The position numbers and the translations under genes were made by a program. A model generated the notes under the pieces. It made no database searches. It was not told the DNA's origin and saw nothing but the letters and a program-made list of their open reading frames with translations. A DNA stretch of 40,284 nucleotides, taken from positions 1-40,284 of the IMG/VR virus record IMGVR_UViG_3300037193_000788, one strand, 5' to 3'. Shown in pieces: positions 15,881 to 24,358 of the stretch. This stretch comes from a virus. Each line of letters opens with the position of its first letter. Positions within the stretch are counted from its first letter, which is position 1.

Positions 15881-16345
15881 TTAGACGTTCGATCCGTCCG
15901 ACAGATACTTCACGGAACCCTGGAACGAGAAGCTTACCGTTTCCGATGCGCCGGTTGTGCAGTTCAGCGCCAGAACAGCGTACTGAACAGCCCGGTCATC
16001 GGATAGACTCAACTTGGTCGGGATGTAGCTGGAGAACGTCGCAGCCGTGGCTGATGCGGTCATGGAACCGATCAGCGTTGCTAGCGTCGTAAAAGTACCA
16101 GATGCATCCGTGCCAAGCAGAACCAGCGCGCAATGCGCAGCGGCAGTGCCTTCCGCTCCAAAGCGGATGTTGACGTCAGTGAGTAGAGCGCCGTTCGGGA
16201 TCTTCCCCAGCAAAACCATGTCGGACAGAGTGCCCCACTTGGTCGCGCCGGAGTTGAAGTCAAACGGCAGGATGTTTAGACCGCGATGAGCCGCTTTTGC
16301 AGGAGCGGCCATGTTGATCGTATAGGTTAGCGTGCGAGCAGCCAT
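15881..16345 (-). CDS. Capsid decoration-type protein, 154 aa
   Basis: The gene directly follows the major capsid gene and has an AAAGGAG site. The protein is rich in Ala, Gly, Ser and Thr with alternating beta strands (GALLTDVNIRFGAEGTAAAHCALVLLG, SETVSFSFQGSVKYLSDG). Small beta-rich proteins immediately after the capsid gene are often decoration or cement proteins of N4 gp56-type capsids. The function is inferred from position and composition. Confidence 0.55.
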   Translation of the reverse strand: MAARTLTYTINMAAPAKAAHRGLNILPFDFNSGATKWGTLSDMVLLGKIPNGALLTDVNIRFGAEGTAAAHCALVLLGTDASGTFTTLATLIGSMTASATAATFSSYIPTKLSLSDDRAVQYAVLALNCTTGASETVSFSFQGSVKYLSDGSNV

Positions 16346-16380
16346 GATTTAATCTCCTTTAATAGATTTCGCGACGATTA

Positions 16381-18309
16381 TCACGGGGCTGGTGCGTACC
16401 CACTTAGTACAATGGTTGCGAAGTCGATGCTGTTAAACACCGATTTCTTCACACCGAAGATCATGCCGGCCTCGATACCGAGCTGATTGCCGAAGTCGAA
16501 CCATTCATGTTCGCCATGGGTCGCTAATCCATGACCGCCAAATAAAAAAGCCGCTCATCGCGGCTTTAATTGGCTGCTGCATATTGCTATGCAGATCAGA
16601 CTATATCTTCACCCTCTTAAGAGGGGCTGTGCGCTTCCGCCCGCTTGGGCGTACTCCCTTTCGGGATAGTCGTTACACCTTTTGTTTATGAGGGCAAATC
16701 CCGCCATTTCTGTGCTTCCCATGATTGCAGTTCATGCAAAGCACTTGAAAACCTGCCGGATAATGGTTGTCTTTCAACCATTTGTATAACTTATGGCCTC
16801 CAGTTGAACCGATTAATTTTCTATGCTCATTTCCATCGTTATTGATATGGTCTAGAGCAAGAAACATCGGCTCGGTTTCGCCACAACATGCGCAGCGATA
16901 CCCGCCGTAAGCCACGATTGCCTCGTCTTGCAAGCGATAATAGTAAGCAAGAGCATTTTTCCGACGCTTTCCCGGGTTGTTTTTGGCCCATTCAATAGCC
17001 TTATCAACAACCAACTCTTTGTTCTTAGCGTAATAGTTGCGCCTGTTTTCTATTACTCGCTGCTTAGATTCTGCTGACCATTTCTTTAGGTACTCAGACT
17101 TGCACGCCTTGCAAGTATGCCGTCTTGTTCCAGTTACTTTGTTCAGCAATTCATAAGCATCAAGAGGAAGCAATTTTTTACAGGATTTGCATTCCTTCAT
17201 TGTAGTCTCCGTGGCACTGATTTCCTAAATCATACGCCATTTTGACTACGCAAACAACTTGGCTCGGTATTGTCCTTTACAGGAGTTCCACCGAATTCAC
17301 ACAGTTTCTAATGCACCGTTACCGATGCATGGAGCCTGTTCTCGTTAAGCTCCTCGTTCCAGCTCATAGCGTTCTCGCCGCCCCCCTGACCGTGCGCAAT
17401 CACGGCAGACTGAGCGCCGCAAAGCACGCCACGACGGAAGTCCGACGCAGAGCCAGAGTTCGGCGTACCCGCGATGGTCGGCAGGTAGTTCCACTCGTGG
17501 ACAATGCACTGGTTGTAGACGAACTCAGCGCCGGTCATGAGCGGGTTATCGGAAATCTTCCCGCCCTGGAGTTGTGCCTTCTGGATGTCGAAGAAGTTAC
17601 CAGCGGTGGATGCATCGCGGCGAAGCTGGTAAATCTGATACGGGTGCAGGAACACCACGTAGTAAGACTTCCCGTCCACTTTGACCGGACGAATGCGCGG
17701 ATGACCGGAAGTGGAAGGCTGTTTGGCCTGAGCCACAGCACGATCAAGGTCGGTCAACTGAATAGCGTGCGTAGTCGTGGCCGACAGCGATGCCTCGGTA
17801 GTGTGCCCACCGCCGCACCGAATACGTCCAGTTGTAGGCGCAATGGTCGCGTTATTGCCTGTATAGCGTGTATCAGATTCACCAGTGTTACCAGTGAGCT
17901 GATTAGCCACGCAGGTTTCAAGACGCTCTGCCCACCAGTCAGTAAGGCCGGCGCGTGCTTCTTCTCGAACGCTGAACGGAACGCGCTGCTCGGACATTTT
18001 TCCAGCAGACCTAACCGCATGGCGAAGTTGATCAATGAAGGTGTTGTCGGCGTACGTGGACAGCGCCTCCTCGTTGCCTTCCAGGGTGTTATCGCCCTGA
18101 ATACCGGCGCCGGTCAGCAGCGGGCGCAAACCAACAGTGATCCGGTCGCCGGCGTCTTTGTTGAGGTCAGTCTTCAGTTGAATTAGGCTCGAATCAGATT
18201 TGCCGGTGAACTTACCGACGAACGTCGAGCCGATGGTGTCGTGAAACAGCTTCTTAGCCCATACTTTGACGGCTAATGGGTGATTCACGCCATATGACGT
18301 ATTTGCCAT
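16381..18309 (-). CDS. Major capsid protein, N4 gp56 family, split by a group I intron: complement(join(16381..16501,17348..18309))
   Basis: Exon 1 (962 nt) encodes 320 residues with family hallmarks: GIQGDNTLEGNEEALSTYAD, QLRHAVRSAGKMSEQRVPFS, LTDWWAERLE and QLTGNTGE. Without splicing it would stop 13 codons into the intron. Exon 2 (121 nt) supplies the missing C-terminus, FDFGNQLGIEAG through DFATIVLSGYAPAP. Joining CT with G rebuilds a Leu codon and gives ...SWNEEL-FDFGNQLG..., 360 aa in frame, which matches how this family ends. Start: AAGGAG CTATC ATG. The 342-nt leader upstream is highly structured. This is the shell subunit of the head. Confidence 0.9.
16540..16567 (-). terminator. Terminator-like hairpin inside the intron
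   Basis: Minus strand: AAAGCCGC-GATGA-GCGGCTTT followed by TTTTATTT, located between P9 and the 3' splice site. It has the same T-tract as the intergenic terminators of this genome, yet exon 2 of the capsid gene lies beyond it. Confidence 0.65.
16673..17200 (-). CDS. Intron-encoded HNH homing endonuclease, 175 aa
   Basis: The protein has paired cysteines at 4/7, 30/33, 103/106 and 155/158, and an HNH core LALDHINNDGNEHRK (114-128) followed by CMNCNHGKHRNGG (155-167). This is the zinc-stabilised HNH type seen in phage introns and in free-standing homing genes. The start ATG is preceded by GGAG, which is also part of the intron's P7 strand, so folding and translation compete. The enzyme would cut intronless capsid genes near the exon junction and so spread the intron. 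Confidence 0.92.
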   Translation of the reverse strand: MKECKSCKKLLPLDAYELLNKVTGTRRHTCKACKSEYLKKWSAESKQRVIENRRNYYAKNKELVVDKAIEWAKNNPGKRRKNALAYYYRLQDEAIVAYGGYRCACCGETEPMFLALDHINNDGNEHRKLIGSTGGHKLYKWLKDNHYPAGFQVLCMNCNHGKHRNGGICPHKQKV

Positions 18310-18655
18310 GATAGCTCCTTATGAATGAATGAAAAGTTGAAGTCCTTGACGCCGGACGGCGACTGATCACCCACTTACGCGGGGCTATTGCGAAGACTGA
18401 ATTACGCCTCAGTAAAGGCGAAAACGCTGTTTTGGTCGGCGTTAAGACAAGGCCGATAGGCCAATGCAGCACATCCGACTTGAACGGCTATGTGCCGAAC
18501 AGAGGAGCGCAATGTATAGCTGCATTGGCGTCGTGCCTACCAACATTTTTATTTTGGAGGGACGCCAGTCATAACCCTCACAACCCATCAGCATAGAGTC
18601 TCGCCACTCTCTGCCTCACGACCTGGGTTAGCCGTTACGAGAACCTGTTGGACGC
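18310..18655 (-). promoter_or_regulatory. Structured leader between scaffold and capsid genes
   Basis: These 346 bases contain no convincing gene. On the minus strand GCCAATGCAGC (18529-18519) can pair with GCTGCATTGGC (18470-18460), 11 perfect pairs. The overlapping TGGCGTC (18575-18569) can instead pair with GACGCCA (18532-18526), so the two stems exclude each other. Further hairpins include GGCC-GATA-GGCC type (18451-18462) and AGAGT/ACTCT near 18600. Only the last bases are a normal ribosome-binding site. It may tune capsid expression; no known RNA family is recognised. Confidence 0.5.
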
Positions 18656-19627
18656 TTATCGCGCCAGTTTCTGGATCTCTGCCCAGTGTTTATCTAGTTC
18701 ATCGGCGTCCATCTCAGCCAATGCCTCAAGGGTCAACTCACCCTTACCTTGTCCGCCAGTGGACGAAAGCGATTTAGCAGCCGATTGACCCTTGTTGATG
18801 GACTCGATCTTTTGTTGATTCTGTTGCTGCTGCTGCGCTCTTTGCTGCGCTTGTTCTTGCGCCTGGCGCTGCTCCGCTTCCTGCGCGGATTTCGACTTAA
18901 AGCCTCGCGACTGGGCCATGTGGTAGGCCACTTGCGCAGGATTCATGCCGACTTGCAGCATCTGCCTAGCCATTGCGCCTATCTGATTGTCGATCATTGC
19001 AGGGATCTCATCTGGCAAGGCGCCGCGATTCAACAGGTCGTTATACATCCCCTGCTTCAAAAATAACGTAGCCTCGTCGTAGTCCGGAGTTTGAGCTTTG
19101 AATTGACTTTCAAGCGTATAGACCTGGCGCGCAAACTGTGATTGCTGCTCGCGCTGGCGTTGCTCATGATCCCCACTCTCTAGGCGCTTGTTCATCTCCT
19201 GAATCGTTTGTTCCAGTTGCTGAGTGCGCGCCTGGAAATGGGCAATCGGGTCTACATCTACCGTCGGAATCTGCGGCTCCGGTGGAGCAAAGCGCTTCTG
19301 AAACTCTTGGAACGTACGCTCCATGTTCTCGAGCTTTTGGCGCATCTCCTTGTTTTCCATACGCGCCTGATGCAAAGCGTGAATGGAAACCATCTTCTCC
19401 GGCTTATCTTGCTTGTCCTGCTTCTGCTCAGTCGTTTGCTGGGCGCTCTCAGCTTGCGCCTGCTCTGTTTGTTGCGTTTGTTGTGTTTGCTCTACGCCTG
19501 AGTCCTGCGTTACTTGCGATTCGTTTTCCGTCGCCTCGCTCGACGTGGTTTCAACTGCATCCGGAGCAGTCTGCCCGCCACTTTCAAAGAACGCCTGTTC
19601 GGAAGGCGTTAGTCCGCTGTTTTCCAT
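18656..19627 (-). CDS. Scaffolding protein, 323 aa
   Basis: The start has AAGGAAAAAA before ATG. The protein has an acidic, Gln/Glu/Thr-rich disordered N-terminus (about 20-75), a coiled coil (MENKEMRQKLENMERTFQEF, then repeated Gln/Glu heptads), a helical middle and a Gln-rich stretch (260-285). It ends with an acidic and basic segment (MDADELDKHWAEIQKLAR). It has no enzymatic motif. Composition and its place between portal and capsid genes are those of the internal scaffold that guides procapsid assembly and then leaves. Confidence 0.75.
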   Translation of the reverse strand: MENSGLTPSEQAFFESGGQTAPDAVETTSSEATENESQVTQDSGVEQTQQTQQTEQAQAESAQQTTEQKQDKQDKPEKMVSIHALHQARMENKEMRQKLENMERTFQEFQKRFAPPEPQIPTVDVDPIAHFQARTQQLEQTIQEMNKRLESGDHEQRQREQQSQFARQVYTLESQFKAQTPDYDEATLFLKQGMYNDLLNRGALPDEIPAMIDNQIGAMARQMLQVGMNPAQVAYHMAQSRGFKSKSAQEAEQRQAQEQAQQRAQQQQQNQQKIESINKGQSAAKSLSSTGGQGKGELTLEALAEMDADELDKHWAEIQKLAR

Positions 19628-19674
19628 TTTTTTCCTTGGTTAATGCTGGTGATCCCCGCCAGCAGGGCAACGCG

Positions 19675-19971
19675 TTATCCCAACTTTGTTGGGTCAAGCC
19701 ACATCCGAGATAAAAACGACGCCATGCATGCCTTCGCCGTCTCGTCGTCGGCAATACGATTATTGTCGCAATATTGGTTAATCGAATTGGCCCACATGTC
19801 CAACAACACCAAGTCATCAGAAAGAGAATCACCCTCGTCCAGCAGCAGACAGTAATTCTTCGCAGCTACTGCGGCACCCTGTTTTTCTGCAACAGTAAAG
19901 GGGCCGGCAAACTCGACATTGGCGAAATGCTTGGCGCGCTTATATGCCGAAGTAAGGTTCGAGCAATCCAT
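19675..19971 (-). CDS. Small protein between portal and scaffold genes, 98 aa
   Basis: A helical, Ala/Asp-rich protein beginning MDCSNLTSAYKRAKHFANVE. It has no recognisable domain. It starts three bases after the portal stop, and the gene ends within a CCCAAC-AAA-GTTGGG hairpin without a T-tract. Position suggests a minor head-assembly or packaging role, but I do not recognise the family. Confidence 0.6.
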   Translation of the reverse strand: MDCSNLTSAYKRAKHFANVEFAGPFTVAEKQGAAVAAKNYCLLLDEGDSLSDDLVLLDMWANSINQYCDNNRIADDETAKACMASFLSRMWLDPTKLG

Positions 19972-19974
19972 CGA

Positions 19975-22005
19975 TCATTGCGCCATCGGCGGCATTGGCA
20001 GCGATTGGGGCTGCGGCTGCGGCCCGCTGGGCGTAAAAAAACCGCCCGGAGGCGGTTGATCTGCATTCATCTGTGGATTAGGCGGCTGCATCGGTGGCGG
20101 CATCTGTTGCCCAGCTGGCGCCGGCAGCATCATCTGCTCTGCCATCATGTTTGCCTGGACCACATCCAACCCCGTCTTCATGATTTCAGCCGCAGTCTTC
20201 GCCTCATCCAATCCAGCCTTGGCATTGGTTGCATGCGTTTCAGCTTCCAATTTCGCAAGCTGCGCCTTCTGCGCCGGATTCGGCCCTTGCTGTGCGTTCT
20301 GCGCCATCAATTGCTTCATCTTCTCTGCGAACGACTCAGGCAGCGGTGAGTAGCGGATGAACTCTTCCAGCATCTGCGGCGGCATGCCGGCATTCATCAG
20401 TTGCGGCAATAGGACTTGCAGCGATGCCCAGACACGCTCCTTGTTGTTCGGCGAATCTGGCATTTCGTCCACGATCACATCGAACTTGACGGTGTCAGGC
20501 TGACGAACGAGCGGAACGTAACGCTGGCCTTGCTGTCCGTTGATGCGCACCAATCGGCCATCGGACATGTATTCACGCACGAAGTACAGCAGCAGCGTGC
20601 CTTGATCCTTGTGATACTGCCTGAACGAGTCGAACAGCGCGGCAAGCATCGTGATGCCGGTCTTCTTGCGCTCTGCTTCCAGCACGCCGGCCTGATCGCG
20701 GTCGACCATGCCAATTAACTCTAGCGGCAGGCCGGTAACATCACCCAGACTCTGGATAGCGAACTGCATCATGCGGTCAATCGATGCAGGGAACTGCGAT
20801 TGAGTGCGCTCTTTTACCTTGGCAAGACCGCCTTGTTTCAGCAGCACGACAGCAGACGGGTTTGCCCAGTCTTCCTCAGCCTTGCGCGGATTAACGAACG
20901 CATCCGTTTCAGCCAGCAATCCACCCTTGGCGTTCGAGTTGATGATGTGGTTGATCTGGGAGAAGAACTTATTCGCCCACTCCTGCGGATCGATCATCGC
21001 TCGAACGATTCCATACCACATCTTACGGTTGCGGTCGCGGTAACCGGTGATGAACTTGCGCGTCGACGACTCTTTGCACGGCGCCGGGCCTACTTCCATC
21101 ACCGAATTGCCAACGATGAAAGCGCGGTACCAGACTTTTCGGCGAAGCTTTGCGGCCTGCAGTTGAACGCCGTACTTTTTCAGGTTGCCGCTGAGCTTTT
21201 CGAACTTCTCAGCTTCCATGTCCACAATCTGACCAGACATCGGATCTGCAACCTTGTAATACTGCTCTTTCTCGCACCACTGATAATCCACCAGCGTGTA
21301 TTTCTTCTTTTTCGGCTGATCGGAATCGCGGTCCTTTTTATAGCTGGTTTCCGGGTTGCGGTTCCACGGCTCCTGATCGTCTTCCGTGTCGTTCAGCCAG
21401 CTATCACCAGTGCCAGAACTGGCAAGCTCATTTTCCTTGCCCGGAAACATGGCCTTGATTTCGTCTTCGTCAAGGTCATGCTTGACGCGGAAATCATACT
21501 TTCGGTCAGTGAGATTGCGCTTCTTCGCTGTCGGGTCCCAGACCACCTCTGTCAAGCAGTCCAGATGATCGATGCAGACCTTGCCTTCTGGGTCTTCATC
21601 GTAGTCTAGGTACGTTTCGGTCGCGCCAATGCCAGAAATAACCGCATCGATAAACGCATCAGCTTCCTCGAACTCGGCGTCGGCCAGATCGCGAATCCAT
21701 CTAACCGTTTCCGTGTACAGCTCATTAATACCGACATCGCCCATCTCACGCGGGATATAGCGGATTTCCTGCCGATTGCCGGCCTCCAGCCCTGCGATAG
21801 CGCGCACATACGGATCGACACGGTTAAACGTGGTCGGCATGCGCATTTGCTCCATCAGCGCGAGCTTATCCTCTTCCTTCCACTGGTTGCCGGCGCGGAA
21901 GTCGAAGCAACGACGCGCCTCCTCGCGCCAGGCAGACGAGAGTTGACGCGCTTCTTTATAGCGCTCCCTCGCCTTGCTTAAGATTTCGTCGTTGTTGAAT
22001 TCCAT
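19975..22005 (-). CDS. P22-type portal protein, 676 aa
   Basis: Length and sequence fit the P22 portal family: an N-terminal helical part (YKEARQLSSAWREEARRCFDF, then GNQWKEED), FNRVDPYVRAIAGLEAGNRQEIRY, and GDVTGLPLELIGMVDRDQAGVLEAERKKTG near residue 440. The helical barrel follows, with a long Pro/Gln-rich tail (600-676). Portals form the dodecameric ring through which DNA is packaged and ejected. The tail contains an intrinsic-terminator-like sequence read as QPPPGGFFTP. It lies downstream of terminase and upstream of scaffold, the standard order. Confidence 0.92.
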   Translation of the reverse strand: MEFNNDEILSKARERYKEARQLSSAWREEARRCFDFRAGNQWKEEDKLALMEQMRMPTTFNRVDPYVRAIAGLEAGNRQEIRYIPREMGDVGINELYTETVRWIRDLADAEFEEADAFIDAVISGIGATETYLDYDEDPEGKVCIDHLDCLTEVVWDPTAKKRNLTDRKYDFRVKHDLDEDEIKAMFPGKENELASSGTGDSWLNDTEDDQEPWNRNPETSYKKDRDSDQPKKKKYTLVDYQWCEKEQYYKVADPMSGQIVDMEAEKFEKLSGNLKKYGVQLQAAKLRRKVWYRAFIVGNSVMEVGPAPCKESSTRKFITGYRDRNRKMWYGIVRAMIDPQEWANKFFSQINHIINSNAKGGLLAETDAFVNPRKAEEDWANPSAVVLLKQGGLAKVKERTQSQFPASIDRMMQFAIQSLGDVTGLPLELIGMVDRDQAGVLEAERKKTGITMLAALFDSFRQYHKDQGTLLLYFVREYMSDGRLVRINGQQGQRYVPLVRQPDTVKFDVIVDEMPDSPNNKERVWASLQVLLPQLMNAGMPPQMLEEFIRYSPLPESFAEKMKQLMAQNAQQGPNPAQKAQLAKLEAETHATNAKAGLDEAKTAAEIMKTGLDVVQANMMAEQMMLPAPAGQQMPPPMQPPNPQMNADQPPPGGFFTPSGPQPQPQSLPMPPMAQ
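20034..20057 (-). terminator. Terminator-like hairpin inside the portal coding region
   Basis: Minus strand: AACCGCC-TCCG-GGCGGTT followed by TTTTT. The stem and loop are the same as in the intergenic terminator at 1251-1275. It lies about 20 codons before the portal stop. Confidence 0.6.
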
Positions 22006-22008
22006 TTG

Positions 22009-22245
22009 CTATTCAATTCCGCATTCTTTTTTTAACGCATCAATCTCATCTGGAAAACGCGCAAGCATCACCGTCTGATCTGTGGTAAGCGTACGTTTCT
22101 CGCCTTTACGCATCGGGTTGATTCGTATGCTTTTATGAGAAAGATTCACCCACGCCGTATATGTAAACTCGTCATCTTCAGCAACATCAGAAAATGTCCT
22201 AACGTTCAGCGAATCAAGAAGAAAATTGTTTGTTGTTTCTTTCAT
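22009..22245 (-). CDS. Small phage protein of unknown function, 78 aa
   Basis: The start has a GAGGGAAGGG site. The sequence includes FTYTAWVNLSHKSIRINPMRKGEKRTLTTDQTVML and an acidic end; no known motif is seen. It lies between the large terminase and portal genes, with short spacers, so it is probably co-translated with packaging genes. Confidence 0.6.
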   Translation of the reverse strand: MKETTNNFLLDSLNVRTFSDVAEDDEFTYTAWVNLSHKSIRINPMRKGEKRTLTTDQTVMLARFPDEIDALKKECGIE

Positions 22246-22255
22246 TGCCCTTCCC

Positions 22256-23824
22256 TCACGCTGTCATATAAGATCGTGTTTTCTTCCGCCCGTAGCCGCT
22301 ATAGCGCTCCGGTTCTTCGTAGGTCATCGGCCAGTCGAGATTCATATCCGGTTCAGCTATCCGAGAAAGCGCATCAAGCATGTCGTCATGGCGACCAACC
22401 GGGAACGATAAATATTCCTCGTTCGCGAACTCGTGCACCATGTCATATGGCTTGCCATCGGTGCGCGTGTACCAATACGAGTTTGGGAAAAAGAACTTCC
22501 CGCTCTGGAATATCGGAATAATCCTGCGGATGCGATCCTCTTTCTTCAATCCGCCGCCAACCTCAACGACGCGGAAGCGATAGTTCTCACGCTCCATCAC
22601 CGATTGCAGATGCTCGATGTCGGCCATCATGCCGTAGCGCTCGTATCGAACCTCATACGGCTTCCACTTGCGATGAAGCTGGAAAACCTTTGCGGCTCGT
22701 TCGGCCAAGTTCATCCGGTCGCGGACAATATCCAGGGCGTAGTAGTTACCATCCTCAGCCAATCCGATCACCCAAATGGATGTGTAATCGTTGGTCGTCC
22801 GCTTTCCACTCGCTGGGTCAACAAGCATGATTTTGTTCATGCCCAGCCCGTCGTGATGGTCTTTGTAATACTGCAGCCACTCACGCTTGAACTCGCCGCC
22901 CTCGCTTGGACGCGGCTTCTGTTGATACAGTGCGAACCATGTACGCGGGTTATGCTCGAACTGCGCCCAATGCTTCCTGTCGAACCACTCAGGCCAAAGA
23001 TATTCACCAACCTTGCGGCCTAGCGGGTCGTTCTCAGTCTCGCATTTGGCCTGCAGGCATACAATTTCCCACTCGTTGCCATCCTTGCAGAGGATCTTGC
23101 CGCTTTCACCGTCCCATCCATCAGGGAGGATTCGACCTGACAGATCATCCTCATGCCAACGTGTCTGAATAATGCAAATCCATCCACCAGGGATAAGGCG
23201 AGTCTTCAAGTCGTCTTCGTACGCATCCCAGGTGCTTTTGCGGATTGCCTCGCTTTCTGCCTCAGCGCGCCCTTTGATCGGGTCATCAATGATGATGCCG
23301 TGCGCCCGGTTACCAGTCAGGCCGGACATGATGCCGCCCGCCATGTACTCAGAACCGTTCGTCAGGCTCCATTCATCTGCAGCGCTGCTCTCTTTCGACA
23401 ACTCGCAGCCAAATATGGATTTGAAGCGCGGGGAGCGGACAATCTGCCTTGTCCTGCGCCCCATCTTCTTGGCGAGGTCATCGCCGTATGACGCCAAAAT
23501 GATCTTGCGTCCAGACTTCTCGCCCAGGAACTTGGACGGGAAAACAACTGATGCGTATGTGCTCTTCGCACTACCAGGCGGCATGAAAACCATCATGCGC
23601 CCGTGCGGGGTCTTGCTTACCTCGTCTAACCTCGTCAGCAACAGCCTGTGATGGTCAGCGACAGTCGTTTCAATCGGTAGGAAGAACTCTTCATCCGGGC
23701 TATCCGTCGCCGGCTTTCCAGGAATATCAACTGCGTTGACATAATCCAGAATGCTGGACCGTGCGCGCCTTCTAATCAGGAGTTCCCGCGCTGCCTGCTG
23801 CGGCGATAGCTGCGAGTTCGTCAT
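22256..23824 (-). CDS. terL: Terminase large subunit (ATPase and nuclease), 522 aa
   Basis: The ATPase half has a deviant Walker A, MPPGSAKST (81-89), Walker B GIIIDD (176-181) and a coupling segment IIQTRWHEDD (218-227). The nuclease half has the RNase-H-like acids at LVDPASG (Asp336) and FPVGRHDDMLDALS (474-487). Together these drive DNA packaging and cut the concatemer. It overlaps the small subunit gene by 53 bp. Length is typical for podovirus TerL. Confidence 0.95.
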   Translation of the reverse strand: MTNSQLSPQQAARELLIRRRARSSILDYVNAVDIPGKPATDSPDEEFFLPIETTVADHHRLLLTRLDEVSKTPHGRMMVFMPPGSAKSTYASVVFPSKFLGEKSGRKIILASYGDDLAKKMGRRTRQIVRSPRFKSIFGCELSKESSAADEWSLTNGSEYMAGGIMSGLTGNRAHGIIIDDPIKGRAEAESEAIRKSTWDAYEDDLKTRLIPGGWICIIQTRWHEDDLSGRILPDGWDGESGKILCKDGNEWEIVCLQAKCETENDPLGRKVGEYLWPEWFDRKHWAQFEHNPRTWFALYQQKPRPSEGGEFKREWLQYYKDHHDGLGMNKIMLVDPASGKRTTNDYTSIWVIGLAEDGNYYALDIVRDRMNLAERAAKVFQLHRKWKPYEVRYERYGMMADIEHLQSVMERENYRFRVVEVGGGLKKEDRIRRIIPIFQSGKFFFPNSYWYTRTDGKPYDMVHEFANEEYLSFPVGRHDDMLDALSRIAEPDMNLDWPMTYEEPERYSGYGRKKTRSYMTA

Positions 23825-24350
23825 CTGTTAGTTCCTGTACGCGCTTGTGTTCTATTGGGCCGCCGTCTTTGCCGGTGTGCTCCACCTTGTCCTTCAACAT
23901 GCCAAGATGGCGCATGGCGTTGGTGATAGCCGTGTTTTTGTCTGCAACCTTGTACTTCTTCGTGTACCCAACAAACACGCGGTCCTCGCCGGAACCAACG
24001 TATTCTTCCATCACATCAAGCCCAGCGAGTGCGGCAGCCGTATCGTCATCGAGTTGATTAATTGGGATGGGTTTCCCCTCCTTATCGAACAACTTGCGCG
24101 CATCAAAGAACGCGATGCGCGCCAATTCCTGTAGAACCCGGTCCTGCGTGATATTGGTTCGCTTTTCTCGCTCACTCATGGCCTCCTTGACTTTTTCTTC
24201 GATCTTAGGATTCCTTAGGAGCTTTGCAGACTCAACGGCGGCCACGTTATCGTTCTTAGCCTTGTAACCGGCGCGTTTGTACGCGGCAGTTGCATTTAAA
24301 TCAATGAGGTATTCATCGACAAATAACTGCTGTTTTGGCGTCAAACTCAT
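23772..24350 (-). CDS. terS: Terminase small subunit, 192 aa
   Basis: The N-terminus MSLTPKQQLFVDEYLIDLNATAAYKRAGYK is the signature of the Terminase_2 family: a helix-turn-helix that recognises the packaging site. RTNITQDRVLQELARIAFFDARKL follows, then an acidic C-terminus (LTDDELAAIAAAGSAG). The gene starts after AGGGAAAAAA and overlaps terL by 53 bp. Confidence 0.92.
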   Translation of the reverse strand: MSLTPKQQLFVDEYLIDLNATAAYKRAGYKAKNDNVAAVESAKLLRNPKIEEKVKEAMSEREKRTNITQDRVLQELARIAFFDARKLFDKEGKPIPINQLDDDTAAALAGLDVMEEYVGSGEDRVFVGYTKKYKVADKNTAITNAMRHLGMLKDKVEHTGKDGGPIEHKRVQELTDDELAAIAAAGSAGTPD

Positions 24351-24358
24351 TTTTTTCC

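Larger units (their letters stand above)
16502..17347 (-). ncRNA. Group I intron (IA-like) in the major capsid gene, 846 nt
   Basis: On the minus strand the exon end GGAGCU pairs with the internal guide GGCUCC (17336-17331), with the required U-G wobble at the splice site; this is P1. The adjacent guide GAAC (17341-17338) pairs with GUUC opening exon 2; this is P10. P3 is CUGUGUG (17304-17298) with CGCACAG (16633-16627). P4 is UUCGGU with ACCGAG. P7 is GACUA within GGAGACUACA (17210-17201) with UAGUC (16598-16603). P8 is at 16612-16625 and P9 at 16577-16594. Two small hairpins at 16639-16652 and 16656-16665 sit where P7.1/P7.2 of IA introns belong. The intron ends in G at 16502. An HNH gene lies in the loop after the 5' strand of P7. 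Confidence 0.92.

Noticed and set aside
16502-16560. Open frame upstream of capsid exon 2 (GGHGLATHGEHEW...)
   Set aside because: It lacks a start, and the intron pairing and restored Leu-Phe-Asp-Phe junction place the 3' splice site at 16502/16501.
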